Positions 20,606 to 31,311 of a stretch of DNA of 64,000 bases are shown in pieces. The stretch spans positions 3,720,001-3,784,000 of the forward strand of contig NZ_AP022612.1 of assembly GCF_010729895.1 (NCBI RefSeq). Direction: 5' to 3'. The notes under the pieces are model-generated. The model had not been told where the DNA came from and did no database searches. It saw nothing but the letters and a program-made list of their open reading frames with translations. The first letter of the stretch is position 1. Every line of letters starts with the position of its first letter. The stretch is from Mycolicibacterium confluentis. Its GTDB lineage: Bacteria > Actinomycetota > Actinomycetes > Mycobacteriales > Mycobacteriaceae. The position numbers and the translations under genes were made by a program.

Positions 20606-21618
20606 CTCCCCGGCCCGCACGCACCTACAACCAGGACCACCACCTCCGCCTCCGCGACGGACACCGCCGCATCAGCATCTACTGGACCTGGAGTTATCCG
20701 TGGGAGGCACAACGGGATCCGGCGGCAATGACCAACCGGTTCTCCACCATGACCGAAGTGCGCAATGTCGTCTACCCGTCCTACGAAACGCCGGAGTTCG
20801 AGGCGGCCAACTTCCTGCAGGGCATTGCGGGCACCCTTGAACTCTTCCACCGTTCGACACTGAGCTTTCAGGACCTCGCAGGGTCCGTCACCGGTCATCC
20901 CGTGGCGGTCTTCCAGCGCGTGGACCAGGCCGGCTATCCGCAGCCGATCGACGAACGCATCCTCACCGACACCGACACCCTGATGGTGTTCGGCCTCGAC
21001 CATCTGACGTCAGGACTGCAGGCCGGAACCGACGAGGTGGAGGCGCTCCAGGAGTGGCTGCGGCGCGACGGGACCTGCCTCGTTCTGGCCCCGCACCACG
21101 ATGTGGGCTTCACCGACGACCTCGCGATGCGCCAGATCGAGTACGAACACCACGGTGACCGCCTGGTACCGCGTCAGCAGCGGTTCAGCAGCTTCACCAG
21201 GTCTTTGATGTCCGCGCTGAACGTGCCCGTGCACAACACCTGGGGGCTGCGGCCCGCGGTGACCGAGGGCACGAAAGACATCGCGCCACTGACAGTGTTC
21301 GGCGATCTCGACGGACTCGGGTTGCTCAACGACGTCCCGACGCTGAGTTTCCACCAGCACCTGCCGCACTACGAACTGACCGCGCCCGAAGGCGACCACC
21401 TCAGAGTTCTGGGCCGGCAACGCGTCGACCCGCACCGCCCTCATCCGTTCACCACCGCGGGCAACACCGAGTTCAACGCCGTCATCTGGCTGCCGCCGGG
21501 CGACGACCGCGCGGGTGACATCGTGCTGATCGACTCGACGCATTTCACGACGCTGTTCGGCGGCACGGACAGCCTGCGCAGCCTCTGGCGCAATCTGGCG
21601 ACCTTCTCATTGGGTTGA
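20602..21618 (+). CDS. Uncharacterised protein of the DyP operon, third gene
   Basis: 338 aa, ATG 20602 overlapping the DyP stop (ATGA). No signal peptide. DTDTLMVFGLDH followed by EVEALQEWLRRDGTCLVLAP looks like the beta-strand/nucleophile-elbow region of a class I glutamine-amidotransferase-like (ThuA/DUF4350-type) fold, but no Cys-His-Glu triad is evident, so a catalytic role is uncertain. Many histidines in HHDVGF, YEHHGD and SFHQHLPHYE could bind metal or haem (inference). Translational coupling argues for a shared function with the peroxidase. Confidence 0.68.
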   Translation: MTPRPARTYNQDHHLRLRDGHRRISIYWTWSYPWEAQRDPAAMTNRFSTMTEVRNVVYPSYETPEFEAANFLQGIAGTLELFHRSTLSFQDLAGSVTGHPVAVFQRVDQAGYPQPIDERILTDTDTLMVFGLDHLTSGLQAGTDEVEALQEWLRRDGTCLVLAPHHDVGFTDDLAMRQIEYEHHGDRLVPRQQRFSSFTRSLMSALNVPVHNTWGLRPAVTEGTKDIAPLTVFGDLDGLGLLNDVPTLSFHQHLPHYELTAPEGDHLRVLGRQRVDPHRPHPFTTAGNTEFNAVIWLPPGDDRAGDIVLIDSTHFTTLFGGTDSLRSLWRNLATFSLG

Positions 21619-21738
21619 GACCGCTGTGGCGGCGGGGATTTCGCGAGTTTCCCGCCCGCAGTGCGGTGTCAACGAGAGGCGTGCGGGTGTGCTCGCGCGC
21701 GGGCGTTTTTTGTCGGTGCCTGCTGGTTCACTGGGGTC

Positions 21739-23046
21739 ATGTCGATCACGGCGTTTCCCGACGAGGCGGTTGAGCCGCCGTGCGGCGACCGTCTCGGGGT
21801 GTTGTTCGACGAATTGTCCGAGCTGGCGGGGCAGCGCAACGCGATCGACGGCCGCATCGTCGAGATCGCCGCGCGGATGGACGGGCTGTGGGGGGGGCAC
21901 ACGGGGTGTCGGTCGCTGGCAGGGTTGTTGGCGTGGCGGTTGGGCGCCTCCTTGGAGCACTCAAAGTCGATTGCCGCGATCGCCGAGCGGATCGAGGAGT
22001 TCCCCCGCTGCGTCGAGGCACTGCGCGAGGGCCAGTTGTCGCTGGATCAGGTCGGGGTGATCGCCCGCCGCGCCGGCGAGGGTTCTGACGAGCATTATCG
22101 GGCGTTCGCCACCAATGCTTCGGTGAGCCAGTTGAAGAAGGCGATCAAGCTGGAGCCGCGCCCGGACAAGGCTCCCAAGCCCGAACCCCAAGCTTCGGTG
22201 TCCAAGAGTGTGGGTGAGGACACCGTCACGTGGCGCATCACCCTGCCTGCGATCGAGTCGGCGAAGTTCGAGGCCGGACTGACCTCACACCATGAGGCCT
22301 TGATCGGTGAGTGGAAGCGTGATCACGACGCTGATGAGTCCGACACTGGGCACCATCGTGATGAGTTGCGTCGTCCACCGTTTCCGACGTTGCCCAACGC
22401 CTTCATGCGACTCGTCGAGGCCGGCTGGGATGCCGAGGCCACCGCGCGCCCGCAGGGGCATCGCACCACGGTGGTGCTGCATCTCGACGTCAAAGACAAG
22501 GTCGCCGCCCTGCACCTGGGGCCGGCGCTGTCTGCCGCTGATCGCCAGTTCCTGACCTGTGATGCCACCTGTGAGGTGTGGTTCGAACGTGACGGGCAGC
22601 CGATCGGGTCGGGGCGCACCACCCGCACGATCAGCCGGCGGTTGCGCCGCGCCCTGGAACATCGCCACCCCACCTGCGCGGTCCCCGGATGCGGGGCCAC
22701 GAGGGGTCTGCATGCCCATCACATCCAGCATTGGGAGGACGGCGGTCTGACCGAGTTGGAGAACCTGGTGCTGCTGTGTCCGTATCACCACCGGATGCAC
22801 CACAAGGGTGAAATCACTGTCCTGGGCCCGGCCAGCCGGTTGCGGGTGCTCGACTGCGACGGTGACGAACTCAGTCACGGCACCCTGGCGCGGCGACCGC
22901 ACGGCCCCCCACCGCAGGCGCGGCCCTACCCCGGAACCTCCGGGGAACGCTGCGACTGGTGGTGGTACACCGCGTACCAACCCCCATCGCAGAACCAGAT
23001 GCAGGACGCGACCGTCACCGTCCAACCCAAGGACGAATACCTGTAA
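21739..23046 (+). CDS. 13E12-repeat family protein with DUF222 and HNH nuclease domain
   Basis: 435 aa. ATG 21739. The N-terminal half is the DUF222 region typical of the mycobacterial REP13E12 family (CRSLAGLLAWRLGASLEHSK, VEALREGQLSLDQVGVIARR). The C-terminal part is a zinc-stabilised HNH domain: CAVPGCGATRGLHAHHIQHW and LVLLCPYHHRMHH. Members occur in many copies per mycobacterial genome and in M. tuberculosis act as integration sites for phiRv1. The gene is intact. It stands alone, with 120 bp before it and 84 bp after. Confidence 0.88.
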   Translation: MSITAFPDEAVEPPCGDRLGVLFDELSELAGQRNAIDGRIVEIAARMDGLWGGHTGCRSLAGLLAWRLGASLEHSKSIAAIAERIEEFPRCVEALREGQLSLDQVGVIARRAGEGSDEHYRAFATNASVSQLKKAIKLEPRPDKAPKPEPQASVSKSVGEDTVTWRITLPAIESAKFEAGLTSHHEALIGEWKRDHDADESDTGHHRDELRRPPFPTLPNAFMRLVEAGWDAEATARPQGHRTTVVLHLDVKDKVAALHLGPALSAADRQFLTCDATCEVWFERDGQPIGSGRTTRTISRRLRRALEHRHPTCAVPGCGATRGLHAHHIQHWEDGGLTELENLVLLCPYHHRMHHKGEITVLGPASRLRVLDCDGDELSHGTLARRPHGPPPQARPYPGTSGERCDWWWYTAYQPPSQNQMQDATVTVQPKDEYL

Positions 23047-23130
23047 CTGATACGCCGCGAAACGGTTGCTGCGTAATGGTATTCGTCGGCGCTGCCCAGT
23101 AATGCAAGCCGGCGGTCGTGCGGCTGCGCA

Positions 23131-25230
23131 CTACCCGGACAGCAGCCCGATCCGCCTCGCCTCGGCCACCGCGTCCCCGCGGGATGCGACGTCCAGCTTG
23201 CGGTAGATCGACGTCGCCTGACTCTTGACCGTCTCGCGGCCGAGGATGAGCTCATCGGCGATGCGCTGCAGCGACAGGTGCGTGGCCAGGCGCGGCAACA
23301 GGCGCAACTCCGCGGCCGTCAGGGGCCTGTGCTCGCCCTGCGAGGCCAGCGCACGCACGCGTTCGAGCCTGCGTCCCAGACCGACGGCGCCGGGTTCCCG
23401 ACGCAGTGCACGCTGCCCCTCCTCAAGATGGCGCGTCGTGATCTCGCGGTCCTCGATCACCGCGCCCGTCCACGCCAGCAGACCGTGTCCAAGCAGCGCG
23501 GTGCGCGCCGCCAGGACGCCCAACCGGGCCAGCAGGCGCTCAGTGATCGCGATGGCGTCGCGGGCCGCGGGGACGTCGCCCACGCGCGCGGCGACGACGG
23601 CACTCGTGGCGTAGACCACGACCATCGGGACGGCGTCACCGAGATCGTGGGCATCGGCGATTCGTCGGGCGGCCACACTGCGTCGGACGCATCCGACGTC
23701 GTCGCCATCGGCGAGGTCGAGCAGTGCCAGGTGGGCCAGCGCGGCGGCCTGGAATCCCGGCAGGTCGGCCAGCGTGGGCAGGGCGGACTCCAACAGATCT
23801 CGGGCGACGTCACTGTGGCCCAGCATCGCCTCGGCCGCACCCTTCATCACGGTCGCCGCCCCCCACCACGGGCTCACGAGATCCTCGCAGGCGCTGCGCA
23901 CGGTCTCGGCGTGCCGCAGCACAGCGTGCACACCCCCCACCCCGACGAGTGAACTCACCAGGGCCGCACCGACACTCACCGACGGCGTGCCGTCGGACAT
24001 CGGCAGGCCTCGGTCGGCACGGATGGCCGACGCCAGTGAGCGCTGGATGAGTTCGGCGTCGCCGGTCAGGACTCCGAGCCACGCCGATGCGATCGCGGCG
24101 TCGGGGCATTCTGCCACGGTGCGGTCATCCAGAAGGCCGATGCGCCGCGCGAGAAGCGCTGTGTTCCCGTCGAATCCGAGTCGCACGGCATCACGACCCA
24201 CGAGCGCCGCGGCGTGCACCCGGTCCTGCGCCGCCAGGGATTGACGCAACGCACCGTCGACGTCGCCCCGCTCCTCCAGGAAACGGCAGGCTCTGCTTGC
24301 GAGGTCGCGATACCGCACGGGATCGCGTGCCCGCAGGCTCGCACTGAGCAGTTCAGCCAGCAACGGATTCCAGCGGTACCAGGCGCGCTCGCGGTCCAAG
24401 GGGATCAACAGGTGGTGGCCCGAGGCCCGAACGGCCTCCAGCCGCCTGGCACTGTCGACGCGGTCGAGCACGTCATCCAACGCGGATGCGTTGAACCGCT
24501 CCAGGATTGACGAGTCGGTCATGAAGTCCACGGACTCGTCATCGAGCGGACCCAACACCTCCTCGGCCAGATAGTCCGCGATCAGCGAGTCGCATCCGGT
24601 GAGATTCACGGGATCCGCGCCAGCACGGGTCGCCAGCGCGGCCAGCGCGATTCCCGCGGGCCAGCCCTCACATCTGTCGAGGACCGTCGCGAGCATCGCC
24701 GCATCGCGCGGGCCCGCGACGCCGACAAAGGCCCCGGTCGCCTCCAGAACGGACATCGTCAGATCGTCGGCTCCGATGTCCACGATGGACCCCGCGATCC
24801 GACGCCGGGCCAGACGCAGCATGGGGGCCCCACGTCCGATCAGGACCACGGTCAATGACGGAGGGGGCGTGTCGACGAGCACCTGCAGTGCCGCGACGGC
24901 GCGGGCCGAGGTGATCCTGTGCACATCGTCGAACACCACGACCTGGGTTCCGGCCTTGGCCAGTGTCTCGACATGCCGAAGCAGAGGGACGGGGCCGTGG
25001 TCGAGGAAAGCGGCCTGGACCCACGCGAAGGGGCGGTCGTCGGCCTCATCCCACTGCGCCACCACGGTGGTCTTGCCGTAGCCCGGAGGGGCCATGACCA
25101 CCGCCAGATCGCCGTCTCGGGCGGCCGACAGCTTCGCCAGCACCCCGGTCCTGCACACGCTTCCGCCGGACGTCCCCGGACGCCCGTCTGGGGCGGCCGC
25201 GATCCACGGCTGCCAACCCCCCGCCACCAC
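23131..25230 (-). CDS. LuxR-type transcriptional regulator with STAND-like ATPase domain (MalT-like)
   Basis: 699 aa from GTG 25230. This start was preferred to a TTG at 25272 because TATACGAT lies 6 nt before it, a -10 giving a leaderless mRNA. The Walker A motif VMAPPGYGKTTVVAQWDE is at the N-terminus, VVVFDDVHRI is Walker B, a long helical repeat region follows, and the C-terminus is a LuxR helix-turn-helix (SLQRIADELILGRETVKSQA). Ligand-gated, ATP-dependent activator of the MalT type. Target unknown; divergent lhr lies about 80 bp away. Confidence 0.85.
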   Translation of the reverse strand: MVAGGWQPWIAAAPDGRPGTSGGSVCRTGVLAKLSAARDGDLAVVMAPPGYGKTTVVAQWDEADDRPFAWVQAAFLDHGPVPLLRHVETLAKAGTQVVVFDDVHRITSARAVAALQVLVDTPPPSLTVVLIGRGAPMLRLARRRIAGSIVDIGADDLTMSVLEATGAFVGVAGPRDAAMLATVLDRCEGWPAGIALAALATRAGADPVNLTGCDSLIADYLAEEVLGPLDDESVDFMTDSSILERFNASALDDVLDRVDSARRLEAVRASGHHLLIPLDRERAWYRWNPLLAELLSASLRARDPVRYRDLASRACRFLEERGDVDGALRQSLAAQDRVHAAALVGRDAVRLGFDGNTALLARRIGLLDDRTVAECPDAAIASAWLGVLTGDAELIQRSLASAIRADRGLPMSDGTPSVSVGAALVSSLVGVGGVHAVLRHAETVRSACEDLVSPWWGAATVMKGAAEAMLGHSDVARDLLESALPTLADLPGFQAAALAHLALLDLADGDDVGCVRRSVAARRIADAHDLGDAVPMVVVYATSAVVAARVGDVPAARDAIAITERLLARLGVLAARTALLGHGLLAWTGAVIEDREITTRHLEEGQRALRREPGAVGLGRRLERVRALASQGEHRPLTAAELRLLPRLATHLSLQRIADELILGRETVKSQATSIYRKLDVASRGDAVAEARRIGLLSG

Positions 25231-25310
25231 AAAGGAATCGTATACACGCTGGTCGGGCGTCCGCCCGCGCAATCGAGGATCAATTTGTCGGACCGGACGG
25301 GCACCATGGT

Positions 25311-28300
25311 GTGGTGGCCCGCTCCCCCGACACGCTGTCCCGCTTCAGCACGCTGACGCGGGACTGGTTTGCGGGCACCTTCTCCGCACCCACCCCCGCA
25401 CAGGCCCAGGCCTGGGACGCGATCGCCGACGGCCACAACACGCTGGTCATCGCCCCGACGGGGTCCGGCAAGACGCTCGCGGCGTTCCTGTGGGCCATCG
25501 ACGAACTGGCCCGCCACCCCCGCGAGGGCGCACCCAAGACCAGGGTGCTCTACATCTCGCCGCTGAAGGCACTGGCGGTCGACGTCGAACGCAACCTGCG
25601 CACACCCCTGACGGGCATCGCGCGCATCGCCGAACGCAACGGCACCGAACCGCCCGCCATCAGCGTCGGGGTGCGGTCGGGCGACACTCCACCGAACCGC
25701 CGCCGGGAACTGCTCACGAAGCCGCCCGACATCCTCATCACGACGCCGGAGTCGTTGTTCCTGATGCTGACCTCCGCGGCCCGCGAGACGCTCAGTGACG
25801 TCCGCACCGTGATCATCGACGAGGTGCACGCCGTCGCCGCGACCAAACGCGGCGCGCACCTGGCGCTGTCCCTGGAACGCCTCGACGCGATGCTGGAGAA
25901 GCCCGCGCAGCGGATCGGCTTGTCGGCGACGGTCCGTCCTCCCGAAGAGGTCGCGCGGTTCCTGTCCGGCACGGCGTCGGCCACGCCGGCGATCGTCGCG
26001 CCGCCCGCGGCCAAGACGTTCGAACTCGCGGTGCAGGTGCCCGTACCGGACATGGCCAACCTCGAGGACAACAGCATCTGGCCCGCCGTGGAGGAGCGCA
26101 TCGTCGACCTCATCGAGGCGCACAACTCGTCGATCGTGTTCACCAACTCCCGCCGACTGGCCGAACGGCTCACCGCGCGAATCAACGAGATCCATGCCGA
26201 ACGCACGGGCGCCGAACTGGGTTCGCACAATCCGACGGTGGCCGGCGGCGCGCCCGCGCACATCATGGCCATCAGCGGGCAGACCTTCGGCGCCGCACCG
26301 GTGCTGGCACGTGCGCACCATGGTTCGGTGTCCAAGGAGGCTCGCGCCGAGGTCGAGGACGCACTCAAGAGCGGCCAACTCAAGGCCGTCGTCGCGACCT
26401 CGAGCCTCGAACTCGGGATCGACATGGGCGCAGTCGATCTGGTCATCCAGGTGGAGACGCCGCCGTCGGTGGCCAGCGGCCTGCAGCGGATCGGCCGCGC
26501 CGGCCACCAGGTCGGCGAGATCAGCCAGGGCGTCCTGTTCCCCAAACACCGCACCGACCTGATCGGGTGCGCGGTCACCGTGCAGCGCATGCTGGGCGGG
26601 CAGATCGAGACCATGCGGGTGCCCGCCAACCCTCTCGACGTGCTGGCTCAGCACACCGTCGCGGCGTGTGCGCTGGAACCGATCAGCGCCGACGCCTGGT
26701 TCGACACCGTGCGGCGCTCGGCCCCGTTCGCGGCCCTGCCGCGCAGCGCCTTCGAAGCCACCCTGGACCTGCTCAGCGGCAAGTATCCGTCAACGGACTT
26801 CGCCGAACTTCGACCGCGCATCGTCTACGACCGCGACACCGGAACCCTGACGGCCCGTCCCGGCGCCCAGCGCCTGGCGGTCACCTCGGGCGGCGCGATC
26901 CCCGACCGCGGCCTGTTCACGGTGTACCTGGCCAGCAGCGCGGACTCCGAGAAACCCTCGCGCGTCGGTGAACTCGACGAGGAGATGGTCTACGAGTCCC
27001 GTCCGGGCGATGTGATCTCGCTGGGCGCCACCAGTTGGCGCATCACCGAGATCACTCACGACCGGGTGCTCGTGATCCCGGCACCAGGGGAACCGGCGCG
27101 GTTGCCGTTCTGGCGCGGCGACGGGGTGGGCAGGCCCGTCGAACTCGGCGCCGCCATTGGGGCCTTCACCGGAGAGCTTGCGGGCCTGGATCGCGGCGCG
27201 TTCGACGAACGCTGCCACACAGTCGGTTTCGACGCGTACGCGACCGACAACCTGTGGCAGCTGCTCGACGAGCAGCGCACCGCCACGTCCGTGGTGCCGT
27301 CGGACACCACGCTGGTGGTGGAGCGGTTCCGTGACGAACTCGGTGACTGGCGCATCATCCTGCACTCGCCGTACGGCCTCCGGGTGCACGGCCCGTTGGC
27401 GCTCGCGGTCGGCAAACGGTTGTACGACCGTTACGGCATCGACGAGAAGCCGACGGCATCCGACGACGGCATCATCGTGCGGCTTCCCGACACCGATGAC
27501 GTCGCGCCCGGCGCCGACATCTTCGTCTTCGACGCCGACGAGATCGAACCCGTGGTGACGGCGGAGGTCGGCGGGTCGGCGCTGTTCGCCTCCCGCTTCC
27601 GGGAGTGCGCCGCGCGGGCCCTGCTGCTGCCCCGTCGGCATCCCGGCAAGCGCTCGCCGCTGTGGCACCAACGTCAGCGCGCCGCACAGCTTCTCGACAT
27701 CGCGCGTCATCATCCCGACTTCCCCATCGTGTTGGAAGCGGTCCGGGAATGCCTGCAGGACGTCTACGACGTGCCGATGCTGACCGACCTGATGAACCGC
27801 ATCGCGCAGCGGCGGGTGCGGTTGGTGGAGGTCGAGACCACCACGCCCTCACCGTTCGCGGCCTCGCTGCTGTTCGGCTACGTCGGTGCGTTCATGTACG
27901 AGGGCGACAGCCCGCTCGCCGAGAGGCGGGCCGCCGCACTGGCATTGGATCCCACGCTGCTCGCCGAACTGCTGGGCCGCATCGAACTGCGGGAACTGCT
28001 CGACGCTGACGTCATCAGCTCGACCACCCGCCAACTGCAGCACCTCACGCCCGAGCGCCAAGCCCGCGACGCCGAGGCCGTCGCAGACCTGCTGCGCCTG
28101 TTGGGCCCGCTGACCGCCACCGAGATCGCCGAACGGTCGACGGCCGCAGACGTGGGCGGGTGGCTCGAAGGGCTTCGCGCGGCGCGGCGCGTCCACACCG
28201 TCTCCTATGCGGGTGAGCACTGGTGGGTTGCGGTGGAGGACGTCGCCCGTCTGCGGGACGGTGTCGGCGTGGCGGTGCCGGTCGGCGTGCCGATCGCACT

Positions 28301-29861
28301 CCTGGATCCCGTCGTGGACCCGCTGGGTGAACTGCTCGGGCGCTACGCCCGCACCCGGGGGCCGTTCACCACCGCAGAGGCGGCCGTCCGGTTCGGCCTC
28401 GGAGTCCGGGTCGCCGCCGACGTGCTCGGTCGCCTGGCCATCGACGGCAAGCTCATCCGCGGCGAATTCACCGATGTGCCCACCGATGTCGCCGGTGGCG
28501 AGCAGTGGTGCGACGCCGAGGTGCTGCGAATCCTGCGCCGCCGGTCTCTGGCGGCGCTGCGAGCGCAGATCGAACCGGTCAGCACCGCGGCGTACGCCAG
28601 ATTCCTTCCGGCGTGGCAGATGGTGGGCACCGACAGTGTGTCGGGCACCGACGGCCTTGCCGCGGTGATCGACCAACTGGCGGGTGTGCCATTGCCCGCC
28701 TCCGCGGTGGAGCCGTTGATCTTCGGTCAGCGGGTGCGGGACTACCAACCGGCCATGCTCGACGAACTTCTGGCCTCCGGCGAGGTGCTGTGGTCGGGTG
28801 CCGGCGCACTGGCCACGTCCGACGGGTGGGTGGCATTCCACACCGCCGACACCGCCCCGCTGACGCTGACACCGCCCAGTGAACTCGACTTCACCGACAC
28901 GCATCGCGCCCTGCTCGACGCACTGCACGGGGGCGGCGCCTACTTCTTCCGCCAGTTGTCGGTCGACGGGGTCAGCGCCTCAGATCTCAAAGACGCTCTG
29001 TGGCAGTTGATCTGGGCAGGTCATGTCACGGGCGACACGTTCGCTCCGGTGCGTGCGATGCTCACCGGCGAGCGAAGGCCCGGCACTCGAAGGCCCAGCG
29101 CACCCGCACACCGGCACCGGCGCGCACCGCGGCTGAGCCGCTACAGCATCGCCCACGGGCAGGCCCGCGACGTCGACCCCACGGTCGCCGGGCGGTGGTC
29201 GGCCCTGCCTGAGGCTGAACTGGACACCACGGTGCGCGCCCACTTCCAGGCCGATCTTCTGCTGGGCCGGCACGGAGTGCTGACCAAGGGGGCCGCGACC
29301 GCCGAGAATGTCCCGGGCGGCTTCGCGATGCTCTACAAAGTCCTGACCGCGGCCGAGGACGCGGGCCGATGCCAGCGCGGATATTTCGTCGAATCACTGG
29401 GTGGTGCGCAGTTTGCGACGGCCACCACGGTCGATCGCCTCCGCAGTTATGCCGACAGCATCGACGAGGAGCATCGCGTTGGCACCGCGGTCGTGCTGGC
29501 CGCCACCGATCCGGCCAACCCGTACGGCGCGGCGCTGCCCTGGCCGGCGCGGGCGTCCGACACCGACTCGGCGCATCGGCCGGGACGCAAGGCCGGCGCA
29601 CTTGTCGTGCTCGTCGACGGCGCGTTGACCTGGTTCGTCGAGCGCGGCGGACGGTCACTGCTGGGCTTCACCACCGACCCCGGCGTGCATCACGCCGCAG
29701 CAGCAGCGCTGGCCGATCTGGTGCAGACCCGCCGCGTGCCGGGCCTGCTGGTGGAACGCATCGACGGCGTCAACGTCCTGGAGGACCGCGGGTCGCCGGC
29801 CGCCGCGGCCCTGGTCTCGGCGGGATTCTCGCGCACCCCTCGTGGTCTCCGGTTGCGCTGA
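25311..29861 (+). CDS. lhr: Lhr, large ATP-dependent DNA helicase
   Basis: 1516 aa, about the size of M. tuberculosis Lhr (Rv3296). GTG at 25311 or the next GTG at 25314. Superfamily 2 helicase that translocates 3'-5' and unwinds RNA:DNA hybrids, induced by DNA damage. Motif [18 protein letters not shown], Ia [11 protein letters not shown], motif II IDEVHAV, motif III GLSATV, motif [14 protein letters not shown], then the winged-helix/Lhr core and the long C-terminal domain (from about residue 850). It overlaps nei by one base (TGATG). Confidence 0.96.
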   Translation: MVARSPDTLSRFSTLTRDWFAGTFSAPTPAQAQAWDAIADGHNTLVIAPTGSGKTLAAFLWAIDELARHPREGAPKTRVLYISPLKALAVDVERNLRTPLTGIARIAERNGTEPPAISVGVRSGDTPPNRRRELLTKPPDILITTPESLFLMLTSAARETLSDVRTVIIDEVHAVAATKRGAHLALSLERLDAMLEKPAQRIGLSATVRPPEEVARFLSGTASATPAIVAPPAAKTFELAVQVPVPDMANLEDNSIWPAVEERIVDLIEAHNSSIVFTNSRRLAERLTARINEIHAERTGAELGSHNPTVAGGAPAHIMAISGQTFGAAPVLARAHHGSVSKEARAEVEDALKSGQLKAVVATSSLELGIDMGAVDLVIQVETPPSVASGLQRIGRAGHQVGEISQGVLFPKHRTDLIGCAVTVQRMLGGQIETMRVPANPLDVLAQHTVAACALEPISADAWFDTVRRSAPFAALPRSAFEATLDLLSGKYPSTDFAELRPRIVYDRDTGTLTARPGAQRLAVTSGGAIPDRGLFTVYLASSADSEKPSRVGELDEEMVYESRPGDVISLGATSWRITEITHDRVLVIPAPGEPARLPFWRGDGVGRPVELGAAIGAFTGELAGLDRGAFDERCHTVGFDAYATDNLWQLLDEQRTATSVVPSDTTLVVERFRDELGDWRIILHSPYGLRVHGPLALAVGKRLYDRYGIDEKPTASDDGIIVRLPDTDDVAPGADIFVFDADEIEPVVTAEVGGSALFASRFRECAARALLLPRRHPGKRSPLWHQRQRAAQLLDIARHHPDFPIVLEAVRECLQDVYDVPMLTDLMNRIAQRRVRLVEVETTTPSPFAASLLFGYVGAFMYEGDSPLAERRAAALALDPTLLAELLGRIELRELLDADVISSTTRQLQHLTPERQARDAEAVADLLRLLGPLTATEIAERSTAADVGGWLEGLRAARRVHTVSYAGEHWWVAVEDVARLRDGVGVAVPVGVPIALLDPVVDPLGELLGRYARTRGPFTTAEAAVRFGLGVRVAADVLGRLAIDGKLIRGEFTDVPTDVAGGEQWCDAEVLRILRRRSLAALRAQIEPVSTAAYARFLPAWQMVGTDSVSGTDGLAAVIDQLAGVPLPASAVEPLIFGQRVRDYQPAMLDELLASGEVLWSGAGALATSDGWVAFHTADTAPLTLTPPSELDFTDTHRALLDALHGGGAYFFRQLSVDGVSASDLKDALWQLIWAGHVTGDTFAPVRAMLTGERRPGTRRPSAPAHRHRRAPRLSRYSIAHGQARDVDPTVAGRWSALPEAELDTTVRAHFQADLLLGRHGVLTKGAATAENVPGGFAMLYKVLTAAEDAGRCQRGYFVESLGGAQFATATTVDRLRSYADSIDEEHRVGTAVVLAATDPANPYGAALPWPARASDTDSAHRPGRKAGALVVLVDGALTWFVERGGRSLLGFTTDPGVHHAAAAALADLVQTRRVPGLLVERIDGVNVLEDRGSPAAAALVSAGFSRTPRGLRLR

Positions 29862-30613
29862 TGCCCGAAGGCGACACCGTGTTCCGCGCCGCGGCGCAAC
29901 TGCGCGAGGCGCTGGTCGGCAAGACTCTGACCCGCTGCGATGTCCGGGTGCCGCGCTTCGCCGCGGCCGACCTCACCGGCGAGACGGTCGACGAGGTGCT
30001 CTGCCGCGGCAAGCATCTGTTCATCAGGGTGGGCGCAGCCAGCATCCACTCGCATCTGTTGATGGACGGCAGTTGGCAGATCGGCCCGCGCACACGTGTC
30101 GATCACCGGGCCCGCATCGTGCTGGAGACCGCCGACACCCGCGCCGTCGGCGTCGACCTGGGGGTGTTGGAGGTGCTCGACCGCACAGGAGACCTCGACG
30201 CGGTGGCCCATCTGGGTCCCGATCTGCTGGCCGACGACTGGTCCCCCGAACAGGCATGCGCCAACCTCACCGCGGACCCGGCACGCCCATTGGCGCAGGC
30301 ACTGCTGGACCAGCGGGTGATGGCCGGCATCGGCAACGTCTACGCCAACGAGCTGTGCTTCCTGTTCGGTCTGCGGCCCAGCACCCCGGTGAGTGAGCTG
30401 ACCAAGCCGCGCCGACTGGTGGATCAGGCCCGAAAGATGCTCATGCTCAACCGCATGCGCGTCAACCGCACCACCACGGGTGACACGCACCACGGGCGGG
30501 ACCTGTGGGTGTACGGCCGAGTGACCAAACCGTGCCGGCGTTGCGGGTCGCTGATCGAGACCGACCGCGGCGGCGAGCGCGTCACCTACTGGTGTCCTTC
30601 CTGTCAACGCTGA
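29861..30613 (+). CDS. nei: Nei, endonuclease VIII-type DNA glycosylase/AP lyase
   Basis: 250 aa. ATG 29861. Mature Pro2-Glu3 (MPEGDT) are the catalytic nucleophile and acid of the Fpg/Nei family; GKHLF gives the conserved lysine. The H2TH region is [15 protein letters not shown]. The C-terminal zinc finger is CRRCGS...WCPSC. Removes oxidised bases and nicks the strand. Coupling with lhr suggests both are expressed for repair; same order as Rv3296-Rv3297. Confidence 0.94.
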   Translation: MPEGDTVFRAAAQLREALVGKTLTRCDVRVPRFAAADLTGETVDEVLCRGKHLFIRVGAASIHSHLLMDGSWQIGPRTRVDHRARIVLETADTRAVGVDLGVLEVLDRTGDLDAVAHLGPDLLADDWSPEQACANLTADPARPLAQALLDQRVMAGIGNVYANELCFLFGLRPSTPVSELTKPRRLVDQARKMLMLNRMRVNRTTTGDTHHGRDLWVYGRVTKPCRRCGSLIETDRGGERVTYWCPSCQR

Positions 30614-30638
30614 GCCGCGAGTGCGGGACAATGAGGGC

Positions 30639-31307
30639 GTGGAGTGTCAGGTGGCCAGGGAGGCGCTGTCGGCCCGCATCGACGGTGAGCGCGAGCCTGT
30701 GCCTTCGCTGCGGGTGGACGAACACCTGCGCTCATGCCCTGACTGCCGCGCCTGGTTTGACCAAGCCCAGCAGATGAACAGCCTGGTCGGGTCGCTGCTC
30801 GACTCCGAACCCGCCCGTCGCCTGCAGGAGCAGGCCGCCGTGCCGACCCCGCCGTCTCGTTACCGGCGCGCGCTGCGCTGGGCGCTGGGCATCGCCGGCG
30901 CGGTGCAACTGGCGCTCGCGCTGGGGCAGGCCTTCGGACTGGACTTCGGCATGCTGTCCACCACACACCACGGCACTGCTCACGCGGCGCACCTGCTCAA
31001 CGAGTCCACCGCGTGGTCGGCGGCCACGGGTGCGGTGGCCATCGCCGCGGCGGTGCGCCCGCGCCTGGCACCAGGACTGGCGTGCGTGCTCAGCGTGTAC
31101 GTCGCACTGCTGACCTATTACGTGATCATCGACGACGCCATCGGCCAGGTGACGGTGGCCCGCATCGTCAGCCACCTGCCCGTCGCGCTGGCCGCGGTGT
31201 TCGCGCTGCTGGTGTGGCGCCAACCCGAGGTGCGCGACACTCCCCCGGGCGCGGCCGCCGAGGGTGGGCACCTGAAGCTGCTGCGCTCCGACGACCCCGC
31301 CGCCTGA
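30639..31307 (+). CDS. zf-HC2 (anti-sigma type) zinc-finger membrane protein
   Basis: 222 aa from GTG 30639 (MECQVAREALSARIDGE); an in-frame GTG at 30621 is possible. Residues ~27-37 carry HLRSCPDC, which with Cys3 resembles the H-x3-C-x2-C zinc site of ZAS anti-sigma factors. At least four hydrophobic segments follow from residue ~75 (ALGIAGAVQLALALGQAFGL, TGAVAIAAAV, LACVLSVYVALLTYYVI, LPVALAAVFALLVW), with a His-rich loop TTHHGTAHAAHLL. It stands beside copper genes and 6.6 kb from a SigC-type sigma gene, so it is a candidate partner for that sigma factor (inference). Confidence 0.75.
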   Translation: MECQVAREALSARIDGEREPVPSLRVDEHLRSCPDCRAWFDQAQQMNSLVGSLLDSEPARRLQEQAAVPTPPSRYRRALRWALGIAGAVQLALALGQAFGLDFGMLSTTHHGTAHAAHLLNESTAWSAATGAVAIAAAVRPRLAPGLACVLSVYVALLTYYVIIDDAIGQVTVARIVSHLPVALAAVFALLVWRQPEVRDTPPGAAAEGGHLKLLRSDDPAA

Positions 31308-31311
31308 GCCG

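Noticed and set aside
30621..30638. Longer start for the zf-HC2 protein
   Set aside because: The extra MRDNEG has no family support; GTG 30639 gives the usual M-E-C start.
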